Shown here piece by piece: positions 8,195 to 17,080 of a DNA stretch of 64,000 nucleotides. The stretch is from Heliobacterium mobile (GTDB taxonomy: Bacteria; Bacillota; Desulfitobacteriia; Heliobacteriales; Heliobacteriaceae). The translations under genes and the position numbers were made by a program. Location of the stretch: positions 62,001 through 126,000 of the forward strand of contig NZ_WNKU01000003.1 in NCBI RefSeq assembly GCF_009720735.1, written 5' to 3'. The notes beneath the pieces were generated by a model. It was given only the letters and a program-made list of their open reading frames with translations, made no database searches and had not been told where the DNA came from. Position 1 is the first letter of the stretch, and each line of letters begins with the position of its first letter.

Positions 8195-9157
8195 ATGAAC
8201 GCACAGGTGAAAGTCGATATTATTTCCGGATTTTTAGGAGCGGGTAAAACAACATTGATATCCAAGCTCCTTAGGGAAAGTTTTAGCGGTGAAAAAGTGG
8301 TTCTCATTGAGAACGAATACGGTGAGGTCGGGATTGACGGTCCCTTGTTTCGCGAGAAAAGTGTGGAGGTATGGGAAATCAACTCTGGCTGTATTTGCTG
8401 CAGTCTTGTGGGTAATTTTATTGAAGCCGTTCTCGAGGTGGTAAAGACCTATAAACCAAACCGAATCATCATTGAGCCAACAGGTTTAGCCAAACTTTCT
8501 GATGTAATCAAAGCCTGTCAAAAAGCGATTGCACAGAATAACGTTCTTGCGCTAAACATGGTCGCTACAGTCGTAGATGTTTTAAACCACCCTTCCTATC
8601 TAGAAGAATTCGGGGATTTCTATCAAGATCAAATTGTCAATGCACAGACGATTATCCTGAGCAAGACCCAGGATTCAGACCGTGACAGGGTCGATAAGGT
8701 GATCAACTCTGTTTATGGATTGAATCCTCAAGCGAGCCTGATCTCTACCGACTGGGAGCGTTTTCGGGGAGATGATATTCTTGAGATTGTTGAACTCAAC
8801 AGGGGCCTTTTTTCATGGATATCATCGTTCCAAAACAACAATCTAAAGAAATTGAATCCCAAGCTATTTGAATTCTGGGGAGTGGAGACGGACAAAATCT
8901 ATAATCAAAGTCAACTTAACATTTACCTCGGGGCACTCCGCAATGAAGAGGTATTTGGAAAAATCATAAGAGGAAAAGGCTTGCTGCAAACTTCCCTGAA
9001 TCAGTGGATTCAATTTGATTACGTACAAGGTAATTATTCTTTTCGGGAAGCTCGCCCGGAACGGGTAAGCCGGATCTGTTTTATTGGACAAAAAATGAAT
9101 CAACATATGTTGAAAGAATTATTCGATTCTCAACCTGTTAAAATAAAAACTCTGTGA
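8195..9157 (+). CDS. CobW/P47K-family GTPase (metallochaperone type)
   Basis: About 320 residues. Walker A is GFLGAGKTT (residues 12-20) and the family metal motif is GCICC (Cys66, Cys68, Cys69), followed by EPTGLAK. COG0523 proteins couple GTP hydrolysis to insertion of a metal (Zn, Co or Ni) into a target protein or cofactor. The ATG at 8195 begins the family's usual N-terminus; the frame is open to 8081 inside the DUF1638 gene but those residues do not fit. It may supply zinc or cobalt to the nearby methyltransferases. A strong terminator follows. Confidence 0.88.
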   Translation: MNAQVKVDIISGFLGAGKTTLISKLLRESFSGEKVVLIENEYGEVGIDGPLFREKSVEVWEINSGCICCSLVGNFIEAVLEVVKTYKPNRIIIEPTGLAKLSDVIKACQKAIAQNNVLALNMVATVVDVLNHPSYLEEFGDFYQDQIVNAQTIILSKTQDSDRDRVDKVINSVYGLNPQASLISTDWERFRGDDILEIVELNRGLFSWISSFQNNNLKKLNPKLFEFWGVETDKIYNQSQLNIYLGALRNEEVFGKIIRGKGLLQTSLNQWIQFDYVQGNYSFREARPERVSRICFIGQKMNQHMLKELFDSQPVKIKTL

Positions 9158-9181
9158 CTCTTGCAACGTCCGTTGACACAT

Positions 9182-9218
9182 AAAGACCTTCCTGCTCGAT
9201 GTAAACAGGAAGGTCTTT
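9182..9218 (+). terminator. Intrinsic terminator after the CobW-type gene
   Basis: Perfect 13-bp stem AAAGACCTTCCTG with its complement around an 11-nt loop, followed by a T-rich stretch; it ends the DUF1638-CobW transcript. Confidence 0.85.
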
Positions 9219-9351
9219 ATTTTCTTGTAAATATCTTATAGCTTATATCTTTCCACATTCAATTTAATATCGCTTATTCGGTATCTGCGTGGCGAGTTGC
9301 CTGCCAACAAGAGACCCGAGAAATTTCGACTCTATTAATGGTTCTATCGTT

Positions 9352-9594
9352 CTAGTTGCAGGTATGAGTACACATATCCTTCATCATGTCTTCGCATTTC
9401 ATCATCATCCCGGTCGTACTGCCCATTCCGGTCATACATGACATCATCATGTCACAAAACATGGTGCATTGTGCTTCGTTCATTTTCCCCATTTTCATCA
9501 TCATGTCACAGAACATTTTGCATTCGTCCATGGTCATCATCATCATAGACATTTCCGTACACATTTTTTTCCAATAAGCATCACACATCATCAT
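9352..9594 (-). CDS. Methionine- and cysteine-rich small protein, function unknown
   Basis: 80 residues, of which I count 28 Met and 10 Cys. A short repeat is visible: C(K/T)MFCDMMM occurs twice, about 18 residues apart. Composition and spacing (C-X3-C, Met clusters) suggest a helical soft-metal (Cu/Ag) binding or storage protein, though this is inference; it could also act as a sulfur-rich reserve. There is no signal peptide. The ATG at 9594 has a clear GAGGGGG site seven bases upstream, which supports real translation. It is isolated between a terminator and an AT-rich gap. Confidence 0.75.
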   Translation of the reverse strand: MMMCDAYWKKMCTEMSMMMMTMDECKMFCDMMMKMGKMNEAQCTMFCDMMMSCMTGMGSTTGMMMKCEDMMKDMCTHTCN

Positions 9595-9890
9595 TCTAAA
9601 TCCCCCTCTTCTTTAATGTTTTCGCTCCACCGGTACTTAGGTCTCTTGTCATTTATAAAATAACATAAATGTCATTCTTAATCAATACATATTTTAGAAT
9701 TAAAAGTATTTATTTTTAATTTTTATAATATTACTCGGTATTTTAACATATAAATTCATAGTATGAATAGAGAAATAACTTAAATTATAACCAACTAAAA
9801 CAGTTGGAAAGAATACAGAGCTACTTATGTAAATATCAGTTGTGGGATATTCTTAATACATTTAGCACTTACATAACTTTGTAAAATAAA
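9595..9890. other. AT-rich intergenic stretch without visible gene
   Basis: About 300 bp of very AT-rich sequence between the Met/Cys-rich gene and the terminator of the DUF4418 gene. The part nearest 9595 must hold the promoter and ribosome site of the Met/Cys-rich gene. I see no other open frame, repeat or RNA gene. Confidence 0.5.
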
Positions 9891-9920
9891 AAACCATAGC
9901 CTTATTCCATGCCATGGTTT
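9891..9920 (-). terminator. Intrinsic terminator of the radical SAM/nifH/cysK operon
   Basis: On the minus strand a short AAACCATGGC-type stem pairs with its complement and is followed by TTTTTTATTTT. It lies about 50 bp past the DUF4418 stop. Confidence 0.65.
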
Positions 9921-9971
9921 CTATTTATCGAGTCGATTCGTTTCCTGTTACACTTAAAAAGTGTTCGCTCT

Positions 9972-10430
9972 CTACAAATGTTCTCCAAAAGAAGAGGAGT
10001 TGTGATTAGAAATTGGCTCATCGGTTCTCCCAGCCAGCCAAGCTAGTGTGAATCCAGTAAGGATAAGCAACCCTGCCCAACCGTACATCCAGTGGATAGC
10101 ATGATGACAATCCATAGCGGCGTTACCACAGATACCGATGATCCACTTTTGCGGAATTAATGACGCCAAGAGACCTGTAAAAACTAAAAATAGGCTTGTC
10201 GTCCGGCGTCCTTCCAATCCTTTCACCACCAGTAGTGAACCGGATATGAGCAAAGCGAGTAAGGATACAAGAAACTCCGCTTGGTAAGCATAGTGGCAAC
10301 GCATCGGCACAGCACTACCAGACTGAGTGATCATTAAATCTCTGCAAATTGGCAGGATTTTAGGGGTGACCAAGAGCGCCACACTCAACAGGATAGACGT
10401 ATATGAGAGGACCTTCCATCTCTTCTCCAT
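9972..10430 (-). CDS. DUF4418 family membrane protein
   Basis: 152 residues with four predicted membrane helices (about 10-28, 52-70, 77-95 and 113-133). The family cysteine/histidine motifs are present: ILPICRD, PMRCHYAYQAE and GICGNAAMDCHHA. DUF4418 proteins are often linked to ABC permeases or metal handling, but their role is not established. The ATG at 10430 lacks a strong ribosome site. It is the last gene downstream of cysK on this strand. Confidence 0.75.
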   Translation of the reverse strand: MEKRWKVLSYTSILLSVALLVTPKILPICRDLMITQSGSAVPMRCHYAYQAEFLVSLLALLISGSLLVVKGLEGRRTTSLFLVFTGLLASLIPQKWIIGICGNAAMDCHHAIHWMYGWAGLLILTGFTLAWLAGRTDEPISNHNSSSFGEHL

Positions 10431-10542
10431 ATTTGTTCCCTCCCCCCATATTTCTTCTTCACTTTTCAGTCATCCCGTTCTCTCGTAGGAGCACCCTATT
10501 TATTCCGTAGAATCCTAAGAGCTCCCCCTTTAATCAAGACGA

Positions 10543-10827
10543 TTAGGATCCCCCGGGGGATTTTGTGTTGCCATGTATCGATGTCTCGCTGGTCGTACCA
10601 CTCTTGTTACCGGAATCATGGGAACTCGGCGGGTTTTGTGAAGATGCTGTTTCTCCCTTCATTTCGTGACCAGTTCCGGCGTGTATAGCCGTGCTGGAGT
10701 TAGAAGTCGGAGATGAATGCCCTCCCCCGTCTGCATTAAAGGGAGATCGATTCCACCCTTGCGATAAAATTGCTAGTCCCAAAACGAAGACAATTACGCT
10801 CAGCCAGGTATAGGATCGCAGTGACAT
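10543..10827 (-). CDS. Small membrane-anchored Ser/Gly/His-rich protein
   Basis: About 94 residues: one N-terminal membrane segment (about 6-23) then a low-complexity polar tail rich in Ser, Gly, Thr and His. The ATG at 10827 is preceded by a GGGGTG site; an upstream ATG at 10860 has none. It follows cysK in the operon. A protein of the same design (38356-38700), unrelated in tail sequence, follows attenuator leader G near the third NifD/NifK pair. No function can be assigned. Confidence 0.6.
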   Translation of the reverse strand: MSLRSYTWLSVIVFVLGLAILSQGWNRSPFNADGGGHSSPTSNSSTAIHAGTGHEMKGETASSQNPPSSHDSGNKSGTTSETSIHGNTKSPGGS

Positions 10828-10877
10828 GTTCACACCCCGTTTCAAAGGTCGCGGATCCATCTTTTGTTTCTGGCAAA

Positions 10878-11804
10878 CTATTCATCGAACAAGGATGCGC
10901 TCAAATACCGCTCCCCTGTATCGGGTAACACCACTACGATCAGTTTTCCGGCATTTTCCGGGCGTTTGGCGATTTGTAGCGCCGCAAAGGTTGCCGCTCC
11001 GGAAGATATGCCAACTAAAATCCCTTCTTGGCGAGCAAGTTGACGGCTCGCTTCAAAGGCGTCCTCATTTTTTACTTTTACGATTTCGTCAACGGTTTCC
11101 AAGTTCAATACTTTAGGAACAAAACCAGCACCTATTCCTTGAATTTTGTGTGCACCAGGATCTCCACCAGATAGCACCGGCGAATCGAACGGCTCCACAG
11201 CCACTACTTGAATATCAGATTTACGTTTTTTCAGTACCTCGCCGATGCCGGTAATCGTACCTCCGGTACCGACCCCTCCGACCACAATGTGGACCTTTCC
11301 ATCGGTATCATTCCAAATCTCTTCCGCCGTTGTGACCCGGTGTATTTGAGGATTTGCCGGGTTATTGAACTGCTGCGGGATAAAAGAGTTCGGGATCTGG
11401 GCAGCGAGTTCCTCAGCTCGTCGGATCGCACCTTTCATTCCTTCTGAACCGGGGGTAAGAACAAGTTCTGCCCCATAGGCTTGCAGCAGATTCCGGCGCT
11501 CTATACTCATGGTTTCCGGCATCGTCAGAATTAGGCGGTATCCCCGGGCAGCAGCCACAAATGCCAAGGCAATTCCCGTATTGCCACTTGTCGGTTCAAT
11601 GATCACCGTGTCCTTGTTAATTAGACCCTGCTCTTCTGCCGCTTTGATCATGGCATAGCCAATACGATCTTTGACACTTCCGGCTGGGTTAAAATACTCC
11701 AGTTTGACGACCACTTGGGCGACCGCTTCCTTGGAAAGGCGGTTCAATCGTACCAGCGGTGTTTTTCCGATCAAGTCGGTCAAGTTTTCGGCAATCTTTG
11801 CCAT
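10878..11804 (-). CDS. cysK: Cysteine synthase A (O-acetylserine sulfhydrylase)
   Basis: 308 residues, standard length. The PLP lysine is Lys45 in GSVKDRIG, the Asn loop is [11 protein letters not shown] and the phosphate-binding loop is [10 protein letters not shown]. It makes cysteine from O-acetylserine and sulfide in the cytoplasm. The ATG at 11804 follows AAGGGGGAG, and the gene lies 42 bp after the NifH-like gene in the operon headed by leader B. Its placement suggests that sulfide is an end product handled by this operon, or that cysteine is fed to Fe-S assembly. Confidence 0.95.
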   Translation of the reverse strand: MAKIAENLTDLIGKTPLVRLNRLSKEAVAQVVVKLEYFNPAGSVKDRIGYAMIKAAEEQGLINKDTVIIEPTSGNTGIALAFVAAARGYRLILTMPETMSIERRNLLQAYGAELVLTPGSEGMKGAIRRAEELAAQIPNSFIPQQFNNPANPQIHRVTTAEEIWNDTDGKVHIVVGGVGTGGTITGIGEVLKKRKSDIQVVAVEPFDSPVLSGGDPGAHKIQGIGAGFVPKVLNLETVDEIVKVKNEDAFEASRQLARQEGILVGISSGAATFAALQIAKRPENAGKLIVVVLPDTGERYLSASLFDE

Positions 11805-11846
11805 CTTTGTTCTCCCCCTTATTTTTTAGTTCAAAGCAATGCCGCT

Positions 11847-12725
11847 TTAAATAGCGGCCGCCGGGCTGCGAACTTCGCCTGTTTCCAAAGCCAGCAGGTG
11901 GTCGGCCCACTTGGCAGCCCATTCCCGCAATTCCTTCACATCTAATGGAGAAGGGATTTTAGATTCAGTGTGGTTGGCAATTTTTTCAGCCAATCGGCGG
12001 TATACACCAGCTTGTTCTGAATGAGGCGCCGCCTCAATCGTGGTCTTCCCTTGCAGTTCTGCTTGGGTGACGGTGACCGAACGAGGTACATACTCGATGA
12101 CTTGGGTCTTCGTTTGCTGGACAAAATCATCGATGATGGCCTTCGCGTAGGGTGCATTGATGGAGTTGGCGATCACACCACCCAGAAGGGCACCGCCAGA
12201 TTTTGAATACTTTTGAATCCCTTTAAACAGGTTGTTTGCGGCATACACAGCCATAAAATCTGCCGATGAGACGGTAAAGACGTGCTCGGCAATCCCTTCC
12301 CGGACCGGTACGGCAAAGCCGCCGCAAACTACGTCACCCAGAACGTCATAGATCACATAGTCAAGATCCAGTTCTTCAAAAGCGCGATGTTGTTTCAGCA
12401 GTTGCACCGCTGTAATAATCCCCCGGCCTGCGCATCCGACACCAGGCGCCGGGCCGCCTGCTTCGACGCAATAAATGCCACCGAATCCTTCAAAGACCAC
12501 TTCATCGAGTTTCACGTTGTTCTTTTCCCGAAGTGTATCGAGAATGGTTGGAATATATTTGCCCCCCCGAAGTGTATTGGTGGAATCACTCTTCGGATCG
12601 CAGCCGACTTGCATCACTTTGTAACCAGCGTCGACCAATGCGGCACTGATATTGGATGTCGTCGTTGACTTGCCAATTCCACCTTTTCCGTAGATCGCAA
12701 TTTGTTTAATCTTCTTGTTGGCCAT
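11847..12725 (-). CDS. NifH-like ATP-dependent reductase (Fe protein), MarH-type candidate
   Basis: 292 residues. P-loop GKGGIGKST, and the two cysteines that bridge the dimer's 4Fe-4S cluster: Cys98 in GVGCAGRG and Cys134 in VVCGGFA. The Arg of AGRG is also kept. It delivers electrons, with ATP hydrolysis, to a NifDK-like partner. It is the only NifH in the window, so it may serve all three NifDK-like pairs. The ATG at 12725 follows AAAGGGG, downstream of the NifB-like gene. True nitrogenase NifH is less likely because no nifDKENB set is present. Confidence 0.9.
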   Translation of the reverse strand: MANKKIKQIAIYGKGGIGKSTTTSNISAALVDAGYKVMQVGCDPKSDSTNTLRGGKYIPTILDTLREKNNVKLDEVVFEGFGGIYCVEAGGPAPGVGCAGRGIITAVQLLKQHRAFEELDLDYVIYDVLGDVVCGGFAVPVREGIAEHVFTVSSADFMAVYAANNLFKGIQKYSKSGGALLGGVIANSINAPYAKAIIDDFVQQTKTQVIEYVPRSVTVTQAELQGKTTIEAAPHSEQAGVYRRLAEKIANHTESKIPSPLDVKELREWAAKWADHLLALETGEVRSPAAAI

Positions 12726-12755
12726 TCTTATGAAACCCCTTTCTCATCATTGTAA

Positions 12756-13661
12756 TTACCCGTGAGAAAACGTCTCCATGGGTCGGTCATATAATTGCCC
12801 CGCTAGATCGATTCCTTTTCCAGGAATACCGCAGGCATCGGCACGGCAATGTCGACAATGCCTGAAAACAGGTAAGTAGGTTTCCGCAGCTTCTCGAGCC
12901 GCTTGTAGTTCTTGGCAATCGGGAGGCCGGTGGTTTTGGAACTCATACTGCGGAATCAGGGGAATGATGTTGAAGTTCGAAGCGCCTGCTTCGTCGGTTA
13001 CCCGAGCCACTTCACCGATATGTCCATCGTTGATACCAGGGATCAGGACCACATTAACTTTAACGCTAAGGCCGAGACGGGCCGCTGCTTCAATCCCGGC
13101 TAGCTGGGCCCTGATTAAGTGCGCTGCTGCCGCTTCCCCTTGTTGCCGTTTCCCATCAAAACGGACCTCTTCGTAAATTTGGGCGGCAATCACAGGGTCA
13201 ATCGCATTCACAGTGACCGTTAAGGTTACCACTCCCGCCTGGGCGATTTGCTCAGCTTTTTCCGCAAGAAGCAAGCCGTTGGTACTGAGACAGTTGATGA
13301 TTTGCGGATATCGGCGATGGATTAAGCGAAAAGCTTCTAATGCATGATCCGTAGCTAAGGTGTCGCCAGGACCCGCAATACCCGCTACGGTAATTTCCGG
13401 GCAAAGCTCCAGTGCCCTTTCCAGCGTAAGTAACGCCTCTTCCGGAGTAAGCACTCCTCGACTGACCCCTGGTCGTTGTTCCCACTTGTTATAACCCCGA
13501 CGGCAGTAGCGGCATTGGATATTACATGCCGGACTGACTGGCAGGTGGATTCGTCCAAACTTGACGTGGGCTTCTCCGTTAAAACAGGGATGTTTTCGAA
13601 CCAGATGATCATATCTTGGGGTTTCGCGCTTTGATTTACCGTCATCCAAAGACCCAGTCAT
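12756..13661 (-). CDS. NifB-like radical SAM protein, MarB-type candidate
   Basis: About 301 residues. Radical SAM cysteines are Cys46, Cys50 and Cys53 (CNIQCRYC). Other NifB hallmarks are HPCF, EAH (His32), INCLSTNGL and the C-terminal HCRHCRADACG. NifB builds the carbide-containing 8Fe core of nitrogenase cofactors. Position 59, where NifB normally has a cysteine six residues after the SAM motif, is Lys (GYNKWEQRPGV). There is no fused NifX domain. The ATG at 13661 follows AAAGGAGG; an open frame to 13808 runs through leader B and is not used. Confidence 0.88.
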   Translation of the reverse strand: MTGSLDDGKSKRETPRYDHLVRKHPCFNGEAHVKFGRIHLPVSPACNIQCRYCRRGYNKWEQRPGVSRGVLTPEEALLTLERALELCPEITVAGIAGPGDTLATDHALEAFRLIHRRYPQIINCLSTNGLLLAEKAEQIAQAGVVTLTVTVNAIDPVIAAQIYEEVRFDGKRQQGEAAAAHLIRAQLAGIEAAARLGLSVKVNVVLIPGINDGHIGEVARVTDEAGASNFNIIPLIPQYEFQNHRPPDCQELQAAREAAETYLPVFRHCRHCRADACGIPGKGIDLAGQLYDRPMETFSHG

Positions 13662-13693
13662 CGTGCTCCTCCTTTCTGCAGGCCGGACAAAAT

Positions 13694-13815
13694 AAAAAGG
13701 CCGAGGATACACGCCATACGGGCGGTACACCTCGGCCTCTAGTCTGTCTAGTGAGCCTTTGTTATTCAAATCTTGGGATATTACATATACTACATTCTCG
13801 ATTCTCATTTGTCAA
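13694..13815 (-). promoter_or_regulatory. Leader B: promoter plus attenuator RNA of the NifB/NifH-like/cysK operon
   Basis: On the minus strand, -35 TTGACA (13815-13810) and -10 TAGTAT (13792-13787) are 17 bp apart. The core (13757-13730) reads GGCTCA, CTAG, loop ACAGA, CTAG, AGGCC, and merges into a terminator with stem GGCCGAGG...CCTCGGCC and T5 (13737-13696). The ribosome site of the NifB-like gene follows about 25 bases later. It is divergent from leader I. Confidence 0.8.
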
Positions 13816-13963
13816 TATAAAGAATTTTGTTGTTTATCTCCCAGAGACTTTTGGGGGTTTTTATCAAAAACTAACTTGAACTACTGTAAGAAAAGCATAA
13901 GCCGCACCTGCGATCACGTCCCCCTATTATCTTTTAGGAGTTGTTTTCAACAAGAACTATTTC

Positions 13964-14163
13964 TTGACAACCTTTAACTCCCATGATAAGTTTAACTTAA
14001 TTTTCATAATACAGTTTTTGCCTGCGCTTGTTTAGAATTTTCTACTCATTTCTTTTTTCCTTTTGCCTATATTGCTACTTTAAAAAGATCATGGAGCTGA
14101 CTGGAAAATCCAGAGGCAGATATCTTTCTGAGATCAGAAAGAATATTTGCCTCTGTTTTTTTA
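13964..14163 (+). promoter_or_regulatory. Leader I: promoter plus attenuator RNA of the first NifD/NifK-like pair
   Basis: -35 TTGACA (13964-13969) and -10 TAAGTT (13987-13992) have a 17-bp spacer. The leader is about 165 nt, with the core at 14096-14120: GCT, GA, CTGG, loop AAAAT, CCAG, A, GGC. The inner helix CTGG:CCAG is a compensatory variant. The terminator stem CAGAGGCA...TGCCTCTG with T8 ends at 14163, 19 bases before the NifD-like start. Confidence 0.8.
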
Positions 14164-14181
14164 TGAAATGGAGGAAGGACC

Positions 14182-15711
14182 ATGAAGAAGATCAATCTCG
14201 ATACACCAGTCGTTGAGAGCCGGGAACAGCGGCTCGGGACGATCATCGCCTGGGATGGAAAAGCGTCAGAGCTGTCCAAAGAGTCCGCCTACGGACGGGG
14301 CAGCTGTGGTTCCGGTTGTGGCGATAAAGCTCGCAGGCTCTGTGAATTGCAAGGCCCATTTACTCAAGGATCGGTGTGCAGCGAACAGATGGTCGAATGC
14401 CAAGCCGGCAACGTACGGGACGCTGTGCTGATTCAGCATTCTCCCATCGGTTGTGGAGCTGGACAGGTTATCTATAACTCGATCTATCGCAACGGTCTTG
14501 CCATGCGCAATTTACCCGTCGAAAACCTTCGCCTAATCTGCACCAACCTTCAAGAATCGGACATGGTCTTCGGAGGCGTTGACAAACTCGAACAGTCGAT
14601 TCGGGACGCCTGGGAACGGAATCATCCCAAAGCGATCTTTATCGGTACTTCCTGTGCCACCGGCATCATCGGCGATGATATCGATAGTGTCGCCAGCCGT
14701 TTAGAGGCTGAGCTTCAAATTCCTGTGATTCCACTACACTGCGAAGGCTTCAAATCCAAACACTGGAGTACAGGGTTCGATGCTACACAACATGGTATCG
14801 TACGGCAAATCGTACGCAAAAATCCAAAGAAACAAGAAGACCTCGTGAATGTCATCAATCTCTGGGGTTCTGACGTCTTTACACCCATGCTCGCTGAATT
14901 GGGACTTCGCGTCAACTATGTCGTCGATATGGCGACAGTGGAGGATCTGGAACAACTCTCCGAAGCCGCTGCCACAGTCGGCTTCTGCCATACCCTGTCT
15001 TCATACCTAGGGGCTGCCTTAGAACAACAATTCGGTGTTCCCGAAATCAAAGCCCCTCAACCATATGGCTTTGCCGGAACCGACGCTTGGATCCGTGAAC
15101 TGGCACGGGTTACCCACCGCGAAGAACTGGCTGAAGCTTATATTGCCAAGGAACATGAGCGGGTCAAGCCGCAACTGGAGGAACTGCGCAAGCAGTTAAA
15201 AGGAAAGAAAGGGTATGTGGCTACTGGTTCCGCCTATGCCCATGGATTGATCGCTGTCCTTCGGGAACTGGGGATTGAGGTGGACGGTTCCCTCGTCTTT
15301 CACCATGATCCGATCTATGACAGTCAGGATCCCCGGCAAGATTCCCTCTCCCATTTGGTCGATAACTACGGAGATGTCCCTTCCTTTAGCGTGAGTAACC
15401 GCCAGCAATATCAATTTTACGGACTGTTGCAGCGAGTAAAACCGGACTTTATTCTGATACGCCACAATGGCTTGGCCCCGTTAGCCTCGCGACTAGGTAT
15501 CCCGGCAGCTCCTCTCGGTGATGAGCACCACGCCCTGGGCTATCAGGGGATGCTCAATTTGGGAGAAACCATCTTGGAAATTTTGGCACACAAGAAGTTT
15601 CACGAAGATCTGGCTGCTCACACTCGGCTGCCCTACAAAAGAGAGTGGTTGGACCAGAAGGACCCATTTATCCTGGCCAGACAAAACAATTCATTGCATA
15701 CGGAGGAGTAA
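14182..15711 (+). CDS. NifD-like nitrogenase-family alpha subunit (pair 1)
   Basis: 509 residues of the nitrogenase component 1 family. P-cluster-type cysteines are Cys66, Cys91 (SPIGCGAG) and Cys158 (GTSCATGIIGDD), spaced as in NifD. Cys269 (VGFCHTL) aligns with the cofactor cysteine of NifD. The cofactor histidine is not in its NifD position; His449/His450 lie four to five residues before GYQG. Extra cysteines (Cys42, Cys46, Cys54 and Cys73) are unusual. The ATG follows GGAGGAAGG. It probably acts with the NifK-like gene as a methylthio-alkane reductase-like enzyme; substrate is inferred only. Confidence 0.88.
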   Translation: MKKINLDTPVVESREQRLGTIIAWDGKASELSKESAYGRGSCGSGCGDKARRLCELQGPFTQGSVCSEQMVECQAGNVRDAVLIQHSPIGCGAGQVIYNSIYRNGLAMRNLPVENLRLICTNLQESDMVFGGVDKLEQSIRDAWERNHPKAIFIGTSCATGIIGDDIDSVASRLEAELQIPVIPLHCEGFKSKHWSTGFDATQHGIVRQIVRKNPKKQEDLVNVINLWGSDVFTPMLAELGLRVNYVVDMATVEDLEQLSEAAATVGFCHTLSSYLGAALEQQFGVPEIKAPQPYGFAGTDAWIRELARVTHREELAEAYIAKEHERVKPQLEELRKQLKGKKGYVATGSAYAHGLIAVLRELGIEVDGSLVFHHDPIYDSQDPRQDSLSHLVDNYGDVPSFSVSNRQQYQFYGLLQRVKPDFILIRHNGLAPLASRLGIPAAPLGDEHHALGYQGMLNLGETILEILAHKKFHEDLAAHTRLPYKREWLDQKDPFILARQNNSLHTEE

Positions 15712-15714
15712 AGT

Positions 15715-17073
15715 ATGTCGATAAACGAAGAGAAAAATATCAGAAAGACGAACTCGATCCAACAGATACGCTATGTCTGCGCCATTGCAGCCATGCATAG
15801 CGCGTCCGCTATTCCCCGTGTGATCCCCATCACCCATTGCGGACCCGGCTGTGCCGATAAACAGTTTATGAACGTGGCTTTCTACAACGGTTTTCAAGGC
15901 GGAGGATACGGCGGTGGCGCTGTCGTCCCGAGCACAAACGCTACAGAAAAGGAAGTCGTCTTTGGCGGAGCTGAACGATTAAGAGAATTGATCGCATCGT
16001 CCCTTACAATTCTCGATGCTGACCTGTTTGTCGTGCTCACTGGCTGCATCTCCGATCTAGTCGGTGACGACGTGGGATCGGTTGTAAAGGAGTTTCAAAC
16101 TCAGGGTGTACCCATTGTTTTTGCGGAGACAGGCGGATTTAAGGGGAACAATTTTACCGGTCACGAACTGGTCACGCGGGCGATTATCGATCAGTATGTC
16201 GGCGATTATGAGGGACCTCGGGAGCGTGCTTCCGTTAACGTCTGGTCGCTCCTTCCGTACCATAATACCTTCTGGCGGGGCGATTTAACGGAAATCAAAC
16301 GCATCCTGGAAGGTATCGGACTTAAGGTGAACATCCTTTTTGGTCATGAATCCCAAGGTGTTTCCGAGTGGAGGGATATCCCTAAAGCGCAGTTTAACTT
16401 GGTTCTTTCGCCTTGGTTAGGACTTCAGACAGCCAAGCACCTCGAACAGAAATACGGGCAGCCGTACCTGCATGTCCCTGTCATACCCATCGGGGCAAAA
16501 GAGACCAGTGCCTTCTTGCGTAAAGTGACCGATTTTGCCGGCCTGGATACGGCAAAAGCAGAATCCTTCATTGAAAAAGAAGAGGCGACTTATTACCGCT
16601 ACCTCGAAGACTTCTCTGACTTCTATGCCGAGTACTGGTGGGGATTACCGGCCAAATTTGTCGTCGTCGGAGACAGTGCCTATAATCTTGCCCTGACCAA
16701 ATTCTTGGTCAACCAGTTAGGGGTCATTCCCGGTAAGCAGATCATTACCGAGAACCCACCAGAAGAGTTCCGCGAAGGGATCCGTGAACAATACCGGACG
16801 ATAGCCGAGGATGTGTCGACCAATGTGGAATTCGAAGAGGACAGCTACATAATTCACCAACTCATCCGGAAGACTCATTTCGGACACAAGCCCCCAATCA
16901 TCTTCGGCACCACCTGGGAGCGAGACCTGGCAAAGGAATTAAAGACTTCCATCGTCGAAGTGGGCTTCCCCACATCCTACGAAGTTGTTCTATCGCGTTC
17001 CTATATCGGGTATCGTGGCGCACTCACTCTTCTAGAAAAGATTTATACGACTACGGTGGGGGCGAGTGCCTGA
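15715..17073 (+). CDS. NifK-like nitrogenase-family beta subunit (pair 1)
   Basis: 452 residues. P-cluster-type cysteines are Cys22 (RYVCAIA), one of the two in HCGPGCADK, and the one in TGCISDLVGDD. It pairs with the NifD-like protein whose stop lies 3 bp upstream; a GGAGG site overlaps that gap. Both genes face away from the NifB/NifH-like operon, so reductase and maturation genes are divergently expressed from adjacent attenuated promoters. It is clearly similar to the NifK-like protein at 25287-26606 (shared TGGFK, SYxGYxG C-terminal style). Confidence 0.87.
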   Translation: MSINEEKNIRKTNSIQQIRYVCAIAAMHSASAIPRVIPITHCGPGCADKQFMNVAFYNGFQGGGYGGGAVVPSTNATEKEVVFGGAERLRELIASSLTILDADLFVVLTGCISDLVGDDVGSVVKEFQTQGVPIVFAETGGFKGNNFTGHELVTRAIIDQYVGDYEGPRERASVNVWSLLPYHNTFWRGDLTEIKRILEGIGLKVNILFGHESQGVSEWRDIPKAQFNLVLSPWLGLQTAKHLEQKYGQPYLHVPVIPIGAKETSAFLRKVTDFAGLDTAKAESFIEKEEATYYRYLEDFSDFYAEYWWGLPAKFVVVGDSAYNLALTKFLVNQLGVIPGKQIITENPPEEFREGIREQYRTIAEDVSTNVEFEEDSYIIHQLIRKTHFGHKPPIIFGTTWERDLAKELKTSIVEVGFPTSYEVVLSRSYIGYRGALTLLEKIYTTTVGASA

Positions 17074-17080
17074 CATAAAG

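Noticed and set aside
14096-14163. ANTAR-type tandem hexaloop antiterminator
   Set aside because: Most copies have a single small hairpin with a five-base loop and no conserved G at loop position four; no ANTAR protein gene is in the window.
11847-17073. A genuine nitrogen-fixation (nifHDK) cluster
   Set aside because: NifD-like proteins lack histidine at the NifD cofactor position, no nifEN/nifV/nifB-fusion set is present, and the neighbours are sulfur and methionine genes.
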